Positions 53,218-61,489 are shown, counted from the first letter of the stretch. The stretch is DNA of 64,000 nucleotides from Roseococcus sp. (GCA_026414745.1 JAOAIK010000024.1:1-64000), one strand, 5' to 3'. Notes: generated by a model not told the origin, from the sequence alone. Made by a program: numbers and translations.

Positions 53218-55269
53218 TCAGAGGCGGGGTGCGCCCGATGCCTCGCGCGAGATTCTCTCCAGGGGCCTCGCGCCGCAATCCATCAGGAAGGCCGCGATCG
53301 CGTCCATCTCCCGCCTGGGCCGGGTGGCGTCGTGGAAGATGTCGTCTTCGTCGCTGCCGGGCGGCACCCAGATGACCGTCTCGTACCGCGCGCGCGTCAG
53401 CAGCACGCGGTAGGTGTTGCGGATGAACTCCGCCTCGGCCGCGTTGCCCACCCTGTTCCAGGCGCGCCCGGCGAAGCTGCGGCACGTCCAGCGGGAAGCC
53501 TCGCGCACCAGATCCCCGCCCCAGGCTACGCCCACCACGTCCAGCTCCAGCCCCTGGCAGGCATATTCGGTGGCCGCGGTCTCCAGCGCGTCGGAGGCGC
53601 GGATATCGGGCCAGCGTTCGAGGAACCAGGCGACAGGCTCCTCTGTCCCGACGAGCTGCGCATCGAAGCCCTCGCCGCGCAGCCGCTTCGCGCCTGAGGA
53701 ACGGACGAAGCCCGCGCGCCGCAGCCCCGGCGCCAGGTTGCGGAGCGCCGCGCGTGCCGCGTCGAGGGAGCGCGTGACCATGTAGGGAAACCGCTCGACG
53801 GAGCGGGCGATGCGCGCGGCCTCCGGCGCCGCGCCGCGCAGCACCGCGTCCACCCAGGCCGCACCGGACTCGGTCCGCACGCCGCGCAGTGGCACATGCA
53901 GGTCAAGCCTGTCATCGAGGGCGAGCCAGGGCGCGGGGCCGGGGGCGAGGCGCTGGCGGGGCACTCCGGTGGTGAGGACGCTGCGCGGCGCGACGGCCTG
54001 CCACCCCGACGTGGCGGCGATCACGCGGCCCCATTCCGCGAGGCCCGCCTCACCCGTGTTGATCTCCTGCCCATTCCCGATGAGTGCGACGATGGCGGCG
54101 AAGCCCTCATGCCGGCCCATGATGGAAAGGGCATGCGCGGGCTCGCTCTGCGTCAGCACGCTCTTGCGGCGCTGGGTGTCGCGGCTGGCCTGCGCGGCAT
54201 CCCAGGCGCGCTGGGCCTCGTCGAAGACGATCACGCGCTCATGCGGCGGGGCGGACCTGTGCGCGTTGTCGGCGAGGAAGCGGTGGACGTTCTGCAGCGC
54301 CTGCGCCGTCTCGTGCCGTGCCTGACGCAGGCGCCCCGCGCGCGCCTTGCGCTCTGGGTCGTTGCTGGGGCCGAGGGCCAGGCTGATGCCCGCGCGATCC
54401 AGTGCCAGCGCCTCGCGCAGCACGGCCACGAGGGGCGCGTTGCCGGTCAGGAAGGCGGTTCCGTCCCGGCGATGCTCGCCGAAGACGATGTTGAGCCCGC
54501 ACAACGTCTTTCCTGCGCCCGGCACGCCGGTGACGAACACCACGACCTTTCGGCCATCGGCACGCGCGGCGTCGAGCGCGCGCACAATGGCCTCCGTGGT
54601 CTCGGTGAGATTGCGCGAGTCGGCGCGGGCCTGGGCAATCTCGGCCACCGAGTTCCGCGCGAAGAGGCGCGCGGCGGCCTCCACGATGGTCGGAACCGGG
54701 CGATAGGGCGCGGCCATCCAGGCGGCCGGGTCGAGCGGCACGGCGGCGGGCGGCACGAGCGCGTGGAGGCGCCTCAGCGTCGCCTCCAGGCCCGCGCCGT
54801 TTGTCGGTACCACGCTCCAGGCGCCGCTCGGGAGGGGCAGCGGCGCCGCCGCAGGCCGCACGGCCGGTGCCTCGGTGGCGACGAGAACGGGCAGCAGGGG
54901 ATGAGCGCGGCTTGCGGCGTGGAAGTCGAGCAGGTCCTGCGCGTAGTCCTCCAGCTGCCTGTGGTCGGCGGGGCCGAGGCTGTGGCATGCCTTGAACTCC
55001 AGCACGAAGATGGCGCGGGGGGTGACGAGCAGCACGTCAATGCGCCGCTCCAGCCGCAGCATGTCGTACTCGAAGGCCAGCCGCGCCTGCCGCCATTCCT
55101 CGCCCTGCAGGGCGGCCTGAAGAAGGCTGGCGCTGCGCCGCCAGGCGTGAAGCTGGGCCGGCTCGGCCGAGAGGCGGCGCGCCATCTGCGCCGCGGCCAG
55201 GCGGCCGGCCACCTCCTCAGGCGAGGCCGCGAGGAACTCCGGCACGCTCAGCTCAAGCCAGGGCTGCAT
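53218..55269 (-). CDS. PD-(D/E)xK nuclease fused to SF1-type helicase (DUF2075-like)
   Basis: A 683-residue protein. Residues ~55-115 form a RecB/NERD-like nuclease core: Glu67, Asp78 (RRIDVLLV), Glu91-x-Lys93 (VLEFKA) and the QxxxY motif (Gln105-LED-Tyr109). From ~240 it is an SF1-like NTPase: Walker A TGVPGAGKT (Lys254), Walker B VIVFDEAQ (Asp350-Glu351) and C-terminal motifs TEYACQGLELDVVGVAW and RVLLTRARYE. All catalytic residues look intact. Such proteins often occur in antiviral or DNA-repair contexts; function here is unknown. It starts 9 bases after the EamA stop. Confidence 0.85.
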   Translation of the reverse strand: MQPWLELSVPEFLAASPEEVAGRLAAAQMARRLSAEPAQLHAWRRSASLLQAALQGEEWRQARLAFEYDMLRLERRIDVLLVTPRAIFVLEFKACHSLGPADHRQLEDYAQDLLDFHAASRAHPLLPVLVATEAPAVRPAAAPLPLPSGAWSVVPTNGAGLEATLRRLHALVPPAAVPLDPAAWMAAPYRPVPTIVEAAARLFARNSVAEIAQARADSRNLTETTEAIVRALDAARADGRKVVVFVTGVPGAGKTLCGLNIVFGEHRRDGTAFLTGNAPLVAVLREALALDRAGISLALGPSNDPERKARAGRLRQARHETAQALQNVHRFLADNAHRSAPPHERVIVFDEAQRAWDAAQASRDTQRRKSVLTQSEPAHALSIMGRHEGFAAIVALIGNGQEINTGEAGLAEWGRVIAATSGWQAVAPRSVLTTGVPRQRLAPGPAPWLALDDRLDLHVPLRGVRTESGAAWVDAVLRGAAPEAARIARSVERFPYMVTRSLDAARAALRNLAPGLRRAGFVRSSGAKRLRGEGFDAQLVGTEEPVAWFLERWPDIRASDALETAATEYACQGLELDVVGVAWGGDLVREASRWTCRSFAGRAWNRVGNAAEAEFIRNTYRVLLTRARYETVIWVPPGSDEDDIFHDATRPRREMDAIAAFLMDCGARPLERISREASGAPRL

Positions 55270-55278
55270 GCCCCGACG

Positions 55279-56148
55279 CTATCGCCTCGGCCAGGCCGCC
55301 AGCAACACGCTCGCCGTCATCAGCGCGAAGCCCGCCGCATGCACGGCGCCGAAGCTCTCGCCCAGGAACAGCACCGCCGTCGTCGCGGCACTCGCCGGCA
55401 GGAAGGCGGTGAACACGCCCGCCACGCCCGCGCTCACGCGCTTCAGGCCCTGGAACCACAGCAGCAGGCACAGCACGCTCGCCGTCACCGCATGGAACAG
55501 CAGCAGCCCCGCGAGTGCGGGATCGGCCAGGGCGGAGGCCGCGTCCCAGTCGGGCAGCGCGAAGGGCAGCAGCACCAGGGACGAGAACACCTGCATCCAG
55601 AGCGAGGCGGTGAAGACCGGCACCAGCCCCGCGATGCGCTTGGCCAGCAGCACATAGATCGCCTCGCCGCAGACCCCCGCGAACACCAGCAGATTGCCGA
55701 GCGCCGAGGAACCGCCCGCGCCCCCGCCGAGCCGCGCCAGCGTGATCGCGGCCATGCCGAGCCCCGCCAGCCCCGCCGCCAGCCATTGCCGCGGCAGCAG
55801 CCGCTCGCGCAGCCACAGGAAGCTGCCCAGCGCCACCACCGCCGGCAGGGTGGCGAGAACGAGGCCCCCCTCCAGCGCCGAGGTCAGCCGCAGCCCCGCC
55901 AGCAGCCCCGCATTGTAGATCGCCGTGCCGAACAGCGCCTGCAGGAACAGGTTGCGCCGCTGCGCCGGCGTGACGCGCACCCGCCCCTCCAGCCAGCGCG
56001 CCAGCGGCCAGAGGATGGCGACCGCCAGCAGGCAGCGCAGGCAGGCGATCATCGCGATGGGCAGTTGCTCGGCCAGCAGCTTCGCCACGCCGACATTGGC
56101 GCCGACCAGCGCCATGGCGAGCGCGAGCTGCGCCTGGGCGAGGATCAC
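55279..56148 (-). CDS. EamA/DMT-family transporter
   Basis: A 289-residue inner-membrane protein with ten hydrophobic helices in two EamA repeats (first ~1-135, second ~145-285). Relatives export amino acids, metabolites or drugs. The start is GTG overlapping the stop of the upstream FemAB/GNAT gene (GTGA). Substrate unknown. Confidence 0.87.
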   Translation of the reverse strand: MILAQAQLALAMALVGANVGVAKLLAEQLPIAMIACLRCLLAVAILWPLARWLEGRVRVTPAQRRNLFLQALFGTAIYNAGLLAGLRLTSALEGGLVLATLPAVVALGSFLWLRERLLPRQWLAAGLAGLGMAAITLARLGGGAGGSSALGNLLVFAGVCGEAIYVLLAKRIAGLVPVFTASLWMQVFSSLVLLPFALPDWDAASALADPALAGLLLFHAVTASVLCLLLWFQGLKRVSAGVAGVFTAFLPASAATTAVLFLGESFGAVHAAGFALMTASVLLAAWPRR

Positions 56149-57290
56149 CCCTCCCCCTCGCGCCGATAGGGCGAATGGGCCATCAGCGCCGCCATCCGCT
56201 CGCGCAGCGCCGGGCGCTCGGCCTCCAGGAACTGCGCCACGGCGCGCGCGAGGCCCGCGTGGCGGATCAGGTGCGCCGAATAGGTCTCCACCGGCAGATA
56301 GCCGCGCGCGATCTTGTGCTCGCCCTGCGCGCCCGCCTCCACACGCGGCAGCCCGTGTGCGATGGCGAACTCGATGGCGCGCAGGTAGCACAGCTCGAAG
56401 TGCAGGAAGGGCACCTCCTCCGCGCAGCCCCAGTTGCGGCCGTAGAGCGCCTCGCGCCCAAGCAGGTTCAGCGCCCCGGCCACGGGCACGCCCTCGCGCT
56501 CGGCCCACATCAGCACTACCCTCTCGCCCAGCCGCTCGCCCAGCAGCGGCCAGAAGCGCGGCGTGAGGTAGGCGCTGCCCCAGCGCGCATCCACCGTGTT
56601 GCGGTAGAAGCCGTGGAAGGCCTGCCACTGCGCGGGCGTCACCTCCGGCCCGCGCAGGGTGCGCAAGGTGAGCCCGCTCTCGGCCACGCTGCGCCGCTCG
56701 CGCCGCAGCGCCTTGCGCTTGCGCGCCGAGAGCGCGGCGAGGAAATCCTCGAAGCTGCCATAGCCCCGGTTGTGCCAGTGGAACTGCACGCCGATGCGCG
56801 TGAGCCAGCCGCAGGCGCCCAGCGCCTCCCACTCCTCGCGCGTGCAGAAGGTGACATGGACGGAGGAGCAGTCGAGCGCCTCCATCGCCCGGCGCAGCGC
56901 CTCGGCGACCGCCGCCACCGGCACGCCGGGCCGGCGCAGCAGCCGCGGCCCGGGCACCGGGCTGAAGGGCGAGGCGACCTGGAGCTTGGGGTAGTAGCGC
57001 CCGCCCGCGCGCTCATAGGCGTCCGCCCAGCCGTGGTCGAAGACGTATTCGCCGTAGCTGTGCGCCTTCGCGTAGCAGGGCGCGCAGGCGACCAGCCTGC
57101 CCGCGGCGTCGCGCAGCGCCGCGTGCTGCGGCAGCCAGCCGGTGCGCGGCCCGACGCTGCCCGAATCCTCCAGGGCCGAGAGGAAGGCGTGGGAGACGAA
57201 GGGGTTGTCCCCCGCGCAGTCATCCCACTCCGCCGCGCCGATCTCGGCGATGGCGCGGTGCAGGCTGAGCGTGAGGGGAGAGCCGTCCAT
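56145..57290 (-). CDS. FemAB/GNAT-like acyltransferase (peptidogalycan-biosynthesis family, DUF482)
   Basis: A 381-residue protein with the family stretch NPFVSHAFLSALEDSGSVG near the N terminus and YVFDHGWADAYERAGGRYYPKLQ (core FDHGWADAYE). The second half is a GNAT-like domain with YGRNWGCAEEVPFLHFELCYY-type motif (core YGRNWG) and GAQGEHKIARGY. Members are annotated as peptidogalycan or N-acyltransferase proteins without proven reaction. It follows ridA by 20 bases, a common pairing in alphaproteobacteria. Confidence 0.85.
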   Translation of the reverse strand: MDGSPLTLSLHRAIAEIGAAEWDDCAGDNPFVSHAFLSALEDSGSVGPRTGWLPQHAALRDAAGRLVACAPCYAKAHSYGEYVFDHGWADAYERAGGRYYPKLQVASPFSPVPGPRLLRRPGVPVAAVAEALRRAMEALDCSSVHVTFCTREEWEALGACGWLTRIGVQFHWHNRGYGSFEDFLAALSARKRKALRRERRSVAESGLTLRTLRGPEVTPAQWQAFHGFYRNTVDARWGSAYLTPRFWPLLGERLGERVVLMWAEREGVPVAGALNLLGREALYGRNWGCAEEVPFLHFELCYLRAIEFAIAHGLPRVEAGAQGEHKIARGYLPVETYSAHLIRHAGLARAVAQFLEAERPALRERMAALMAHSPYRREGEG

Positions 57291-57310
57291 GGCCCCCGAT
57301 GTGGGGCGGA

Positions 57311-57775
57311 TCAGGCGAGTTCCAGGATGGCCTCGACCTCCACCGCCGCGCCGCCGGGCAGGGCGCTCACGCCCACCGCGCTGCGCGCATGCCGCCCCGC
57401 CTCGCCGAAGGCGGCCACGGCGAGGTCGGAGGCGCCATTGACCACCGCGGGCTGGCCGCCGAAGCCTGGGGCGCTGTTCACATAGCCGGTGATGCGCAGC
57501 ACCCGCGCCACGCGGTCGAGGTCCCCGCCAGCCGCCGCCTTGGCCTGGGCGAGCACATAGAGGAAGCAGAGCGCGGCCGCTTCCTTCGCCTCCTCGAGCG
57601 GGACCTCTGCGCCCACCTGCCCGACGGGGTGGATCTTCCCGTCCTTCCACGGCACCTGGCCCGAGACGTAGAGCGTCTTTCCGCTCACCGTGAAGCCGAC
57701 ATAGTTGGCCACCGGCGCGGCCGGGACCGGAAGCGTGAGGCCGAGCGCGGCAAGGCGCGCCTCCACCTGGGACAT
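57311..57775 (-). CDS. RidA family reactive imine/enamine deaminase
   Basis: A 154-residue YjgF/YER057c/UK114-type protein: NYVGFTVSGKTLYVSGQVPW near the N terminus (core LYVSGQVPW) and DRVARVLRITGYVNSAPGF near residue 100. RidA proteins hydrolyse reactive enamines made by PLP enzymes. The key Arg of canonical RidA (usually in a CT-x-RV motif) is not clear, so it may be a Rid subfamily member. Confidence 0.88.
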   Translation of the reverse strand: MSQVEARLAALGLTLPVPAAPVANYVGFTVSGKTLYVSGQVPWKDGKIHPVGQVGAEVPLEEAKEAAALCFLYVLAQAKAAAGGDLDRVARVLRITGYVNSAPGFGGQPAVVNGASDLAVAAFGEAGRHARSAVGVSALPGGAAVEVEAILELA

Positions 57776-57786
57776 GGCGATCTCCT

Positions 57787-59277
57787 TCAGGCGACGACCC
57801 GGAGGCCCCGCCGCCGCTCGGGCGCGCTGGGCAGGTCGAGCGGCAGCAGCGGCGCCGGCTCGGCGCCGCGGGCGGGGGCGCCCTCCTCCGCCTCGGGCTG
57901 GGGCAGGGCGGCGCCCAGATGGTCGAGGGCGAGGCGGCGGAAGGCCCAGTCCAGCACCGAGGTGGCGCGCGGGATGTCCGGATCGCCCTCCACCGCCCCG
58001 GCGGGGCCGAAGCGCGTGTAGGCGAAGGCCTCCACGAACTCGGCGAGGGGCACGCCGCGGGCGAGGCCGATGGAGACGGCCTGGGCGAAAGCCTCGAGCA
58101 GGCTGCGCGTGGTGGCGCCCTCGCGCGCCAGGCTGAAGGCGATCTCGCGCAGTTGCCCCCCTTCCTCGGCGGTGCGCAGCGCCACGCGCTGCCCGGCGAT
58201 GGTCACATGCAGGGTCTGGCCCCGCTGGCGGCGCAGGCCGGCGCGCGCGGCGGGGGCGGGGCGCGGGGGCGCGGGCAGGGCGACCGGGACCGGGGCGGGG
58301 CCGGAGAGGAAGGGGCCCACCGCCTCCAGCATGCGCCGCCGCGCCGCCTCGCCCACCGGGGCGAGGAGCCGGGCCACCTGCCCCTCGGGGCAGCGCCGGG
58401 CGGCGCGGGTGGGCACATCCACCACGCCGGAGGCCGTCTCCACCGGGCGCGTCGCGCCGGGGGCGGGGGCGATGCCCCCCGTCTCGGCCCCGAGCAGCGC
58501 CTCGGCCGCGTCCGGCGGCGCGAGGGCGACGATGCTGCGGTGCCGCAGCCCGGGCGAGGCCATGGCGGCATCCAGCGCCGCACGGGCGGCGGCGGCGAGG
58601 CCGGGCACCGGGGTCTCGGCCGGCGGTTCGGGCCAGATCAGCGCCACCGGCTCGCGCGCCCCCAGCCGCTCGGCGAGGCGGCCGCTCTCCGCCTCGGCCG
58701 CGCCGCGGGTCAGGGCGGCGAGCGCGGCGGCGGCCTGGCGCGCGCCCTCGCTGTCATAGGCGAGGCCGAGCCCGGCCAGCCACCCGGCGAGATCGGCGAA
58801 GCCCAGGCGCAGCCGTGCCGCGCGGCCGGCGGTGGCGCAATCCAGGAAGCGCAGCCCCAGCGCGCAGGCCTCGGCATAGCCCTCGGCGTCGAAACCGCCC
58901 TCGGGCTCCAGGAAGGCGGGCAGGTTGAGCACGAAGCGGGGCTCGGCCTTGGCCTCGCCGCGCCAGCTCTCGGCCCCGGGAGCGCCGCGCCGCGTCAGCA
59001 GCAGGGCGCGCCAGCCCTCGGCGAGCCGGGGGGCCTCGCGCTCCGTCACCAGCCCGGCCTTGCGCCCGCGCGCCAGCGCCGCCCCGATCCAGGCTTCGGC
59101 GAGGCGGGGGAGGGAGGCCGGGCCCGCCCCGGGGGCGAGGGCGGCCAGCGCGGCGGCGGCTTCCTCCTCCCAGCCGATGGGCAGGGCCACGGCGCGCGGT
59201 GGCGCGTCGGGGTCCGCGCCGATGCGGGTGCGCCGCAGCGCCACCCCGTCCCAGAGGGTTCCACGATAACGGGCCAT
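57787..59277 (-). CDS. TSCPD-domain protein derived from B12-dependent ribonucleotide reductase (NrdJ-like, no catalytic core)
   Basis: A 496-residue protein, versus >700 to ~1250 for real NrdJ. Residues ~115-185 match the late part of the reductase barrel (LNLPAFLEPEGGFD, LGFADLAGWLAGLGLAYDSEG), and ~365-460 match the C-terminal TSCPD domain (SIGLARGVPLAEFVEAFAYTRF, cores RGVPLAEFV and ATSVLDWAFR). The radical and redox cysteine motifs and most of the barrel are missing; a Pro/Ala linker takes their place. It cannot be a working reductase. Role unknown; it heads the long minus-strand run. Confidence 0.78.
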   Translation of the reverse strand: MARYRGTLWDGVALRRTRIGADPDAPPRAVALPIGWEEEAAAALAALAPGAGPASLPRLAEAWIGAALARGRKAGLVTEREAPRLAEGWRALLLTRRGAPGAESWRGEAKAEPRFVLNLPAFLEPEGGFDAEGYAEACALGLRFLDCATAGRAARLRLGFADLAGWLAGLGLAYDSEGARQAAAALAALTRGAAEAESGRLAERLGAREPVALIWPEPPAETPVPGLAAAARAALDAAMASPGLRHRSIVALAPPDAAEALLGAETGGIAPAPGATRPVETASGVVDVPTRAARRCPEGQVARLLAPVGEAARRRMLEAVGPFLSGPAPVPVALPAPPRPAPAARAGLRRQRGQTLHVTIAGQRVALRTAEEGGQLREIAFSLAREGATTRSLLEAFAQAVSIGLARGVPLAEFVEAFAYTRFGPAGAVEGDPDIPRATSVLDWAFRRLALDHLGAALPQPEAEEGAPARGAEPAPLLPLDLPSAPERRRGLRVVA

Positions 59278-59415
59278 GGCGGCAGGCTATCGCGGCCAGC
59301 CACGCCCGGGAAGCCGGATGCGGTGGGTGATTCGGCGCCGACCCACAACATCTTGTGGATAACGCGCCGGCAGCCGCGGTTGGACCCCGGCGCGGGACTG
59401 TGGGATACTCCCGCC

Positions 59416-59769
59416 ATGTCGCCGATCGAGTTGCTCACCACCCGCCTCTTCGCCCGCAAGGTCGGGCAGGACCAGTTCGGCAACCGCTATTACGAGTCGC
59501 GCCGCGTGGTGCCGGTCTACAACCGCCGCCGCCGGACGGTCGCGCTCGCCAAGGGTCTGGACAGCTCCTCCGTACCGCCGGAGTGGCACGCCTGGCTGCA
59601 CCACCTCACCGACGCGCCGCTGCCGCCGCCTCGGTATCCCTGGCAGAAGCCGCATCAGCCCAACCTGACCGGCACGCCCGCCGCCTGGCGCCCCGCGGGG
59701 CACGACTATGCGGGCGGGCGCCGGCGCCCCACCGGCGGGGACTACGAGGCCTGGACGCCGGGCGCCTGA
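59416..59769 (+). CDS. NADH:ubiquinone oxidoreductase subunit NDUFA12 family
   Basis: A 117-residue protein with the family core VGQDQFGNRYYESR, RRRRTVALAKG, VPPEWHAWLHHLTD and the ending HKPNLTGT-like HQPNLTGTPAA. It is an accessory subunit of complex I shared by alphaproteobacteria and mitochondria. The ATG at 59416 is the natural start. mlaD follows 34 bases later, an order seen often in this group. Confidence 0.92.
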   Translation: MSPIELLTTRLFARKVGQDQFGNRYYESRRVVPVYNRRRRTVALAKGLDSSSVPPEWHAWLHHLTDAPLPPPRYPWQKPHQPNLTGTPAAWRPAGHDYAGGRRRPTGGDYEAWTPGA

Positions 59770-59803
59770 GGCAGCATCTGCGCGCAATGGACGGGATCCG
59801 CCG

Positions 59804-60286
59804 ATGAAGGGCCGCAACCTCGCGGAGGTGATGATGGGCGCGGTGGTGCTCGCCGCCGCCGCCCTGTTCCTCGGCTACGCCATCCTGCATGGCGGCCGCG
59901 CGCCGGTGGCCGCGGGGATCACGCTGACCGCCGCCTTCGACAGGGTGGACGGGCTCGCCGAGGGCGCGGATGTGCGCATCGGCGGGGTGAAGGTGGGCAG
60001 CGTGACCGGCCTTGCCATCGATCCGCAGAGCTTCCAGGCCGTCGCCACGCTGCGCGTGCGCTCGGATTTGCGCCTGCCGCGGGATTCCTCGGCCGAGATC
60101 CAGTCCGAGGGGCTGCTCGGCGGGCGCTATGTCGCCATCGTGCCCGGGGGCGCGGAGGCGGTGCTGGCCGATGGCGGGCGCATCACCGAGACCCAGGGCT
60201 CCATCAGCCTGGAGAGCCTGCTCGGCCGCTTCATCTTCTCGGTGACGCAAATGAACAGCGGCGGCGGGGGCGAGGCCCGGCGATGA
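59804..60286 (+). CDS. mlaD: MlaD-type lipid transport protein
   Basis: A 160-residue protein with one N-terminal membrane helix (about residues 8-28) and an MCE domain (AAFDRVDGLAEGADVRIGGVKVG, core GLAEGADVRIGGVKVG; EGLLGGRYVAI). MlaD forms the hexameric ring on the MlaFEB transporter that returns phospholipid from the outer membrane. Only mlaD is here; the ATPase and permease genes are elsewhere. The stop overlaps the next ORF (ATGA). Confidence 0.9.
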   Translation: MKGRNLAEVMMGAVVLAAAALFLGYAILHGGRAPVAAGITLTAAFDRVDGLAEGADVRIGGVKVGSVTGLAIDPQSFQAVATLRVRSDLRLPRDSSAEIQSEGLLGGRYVAIVPGGAEAVLADGGRITETQGSISLESLLGRFIFSVTQMNSGGGGEARR

Positions 60287-60495
60287 GCGCCGCGCCCGCG
60301 CTCTGGCCGGGCGCCGACGGCCAGCCCGTCTCATGCCGCGAGAAGCTCAAGGTTCTGGCGGAGAACCACGCCGAGGCCCGGCAGGTGCTGCAGGACGCCT
60401 TCGAGGACGCGGTGCTCATGGGGGTGGAGGAGGCGGCGATGCGCCGCATCCTGCACGAGCTCGTGGATTCCCTCGAGAGCCCCCGCCGGCGATGA
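60283..60495 (+). CDS. Small helical protein of unknown function
   Basis: A 70-residue acidic, mostly helical product (EKLKVLAENHAEARQVLQDA, then DAVLMGVEEAAMRRILHELV) with no signal peptide or membrane helix. Its ATG overlaps the mlaD stop, and its TGA overlaps the DUF2155 ATG, so all three are tightly coupled. I do not recognise a family. Position suggests a link to mlaD or DUF2155, which is inference. Confidence 0.7.
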   Translation: MSAAPALWPGADGQPVSCREKLKVLAENHAEARQVLQDAFEDAVLMGVEEAAMRRILHELVDSLESPRRR

Positions 60496-60860
60496 GCCGT
60501 GCCCTCGTCGCCCTTGCCGGCCTGCTGCTGCTCGTCCCGTCGCTGGCCACGGCGCAGGGGTGGGTGGAGCGCCGCACCGGGCAGATCCAGGCCCTCGACA
60601 AGGTCACGGCGCGGGTGACGACGCTCACCGCCACGGTGGGCCAGCCGCTGCGCTTCGGCACCCTCACCATACTGTTGCGCGCCTGCCATGCCCGGCCGCC
60701 CGACGAGGTGCCCGACGCCGCGGCCTGGATGGAGGTGACCGACAGCCTCGCCCCGCCCGGTGCGCCGCCGGTGTTCCGCGGCTGGATGTTCGCCGAGGCG
60801 CCGGCGGTGAACATGCTCGAGCACCCGGTCTATGATCTGCGCATCCTGAGTTGCCGATGA
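60492..60860 (+). CDS. DUF2155 periplasmic protein
   Basis: A 122-residue secreted protein: signal peptide SRALVALAGLLLLVPSLATA, then the DUF2155 domain (LDKVTARVTTLTATVGQPLRFGTL, core TARVTTLTATVGQPLRFG; FRGWMFAEAPAVNMLEHPVYDLRI, core FRGWMFAE and LEHPVYDLRIL) with cysteines in RACHA and LSCR that may bond. The family is widespread in alphaproteobacteria with no known role. It overlaps the 70-residue ORF by four bases. Confidence 0.87.
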   Translation: MSRALVALAGLLLLVPSLATAQGWVERRTGQIQALDKVTARVTTLTATVGQPLRFGTLTILLRACHARPPDEVPDAAAWMEVTDSLAPPGAPPVFRGWMFAEAPAVNMLEHPVYDLRILSCR

Positions 60861-60904
60861 GGGGGGCGCGCCGCTTGCCCCGGTCGATGGACAGGCCTAC
60901 CTAG

Positions 60905-61073
60905 AGCGGGCGAGGCGGCCCGGTGCGTCAGGCAACAGACATCCCCGGGGCCAACACGCAACTCCCGGGAGCTGGCTCTGGCCGGATCGTGGTCCGGTCA
61001 CCTGGCGCCCACCTGCTGATGGCAGGCCTTGGGAGGATGCAGACGCCAACGGCCAGGGCGGCCTCGCGCCTCC
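60905..61073 (-). ncRNA. ssrS: 6S RNA (candidate)
   Basis: Directly downstream of zapA on the same strand, where alphaproteobacterial 6S RNA is found. The ends pair into a closing stem: GCGAGGC (60910-60916) with GCCTCGC (61061-61067), extended by GGCCC-type pairs. The interior holds further GC-rich hairpins around CCGGACCACGATCCGG and CTCCCGGGAG, giving a long rod of ~165 bases. 6S RNA binds sigma70 RNA polymerase. Boundaries are approximate; a covariance search (RF00013) would decide. Confidence 0.6.
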
Positions 61074-61099
61074 TCTCCGCCCCGCCGGGGCAGGGATGT

Positions 61100-61462
61100 T
61101 CAGCGCTGTTCGAGGCTTTGCGCGAGGCCCTCGATGCGCTCGGCAATGCGGTTCAACCGTTCGGCGAGACGCGGGTCGGGCCGGGGGTCGGGGGGCAGGG
61201 CGAGGAGCTGCGGCGCGGCGGCGGCCTGGGCGCCCTGGGTGCGCAGCCGCGCGAGTTCGATGCGCAGGTCGTTCGCCTCATCCGCCAGGAGCAGGGCGAC
61301 ATGCAGCAGCATCCTGGCCTCGCTGAACTGCCCGCCCATGGCGCGGATCACCCGCACCTTCTCCTCGATCTGCGCGACCAGATCCTGGACGTGCTGCTCC
61401 TCGCCGTCCTTGCAGCCGATCGTGTGGCTGTAGCCGTTCACGCGGACCGTCACCTGTCCCAT
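61100..61462 (-). CDS. zapA: Cell division protein ZapA
   Basis: A 120-residue protein that stabilises the FtsZ ring. The N-terminal part has the ZapA pattern VTVRVNGYSHTIGCKDGEEQHV (core VNGYSHTIGCKDGEE), followed by a helix LVAQIEEKVRVIRAMGG and a coiled coil. Gene order small coiled-coil protein, zapA, 6S RNA is typical for the class. The start is ATG with GGAGG upstream. Confidence 0.9.
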   Translation of the reverse strand: MGQVTVRVNGYSHTIGCKDGEEQHVQDLVAQIEEKVRVIRAMGGQFSEARMLLHVALLLADEANDLRIELARLRTQGAQAAAAPQLLALPPDPRPDPRLAERLNRIAERIEGLAQSLEQR

Positions 61463-61489
61463 CGGCGCGCCTCCTCTATGCCCACCGCC

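Noticed and set aside
53896-56169. 757-codon frame on the plus strand
   Set aside because: Antisense to the nuclease-helicase and EamA genes, both with intact motifs. His/Gln/Arg-rich shadow product.
59787-59807. Tiny ORF (six codons) ending on the mlaD start
   Set aside because: Too short to support. Overlap with the mlaD ATG may be chance.
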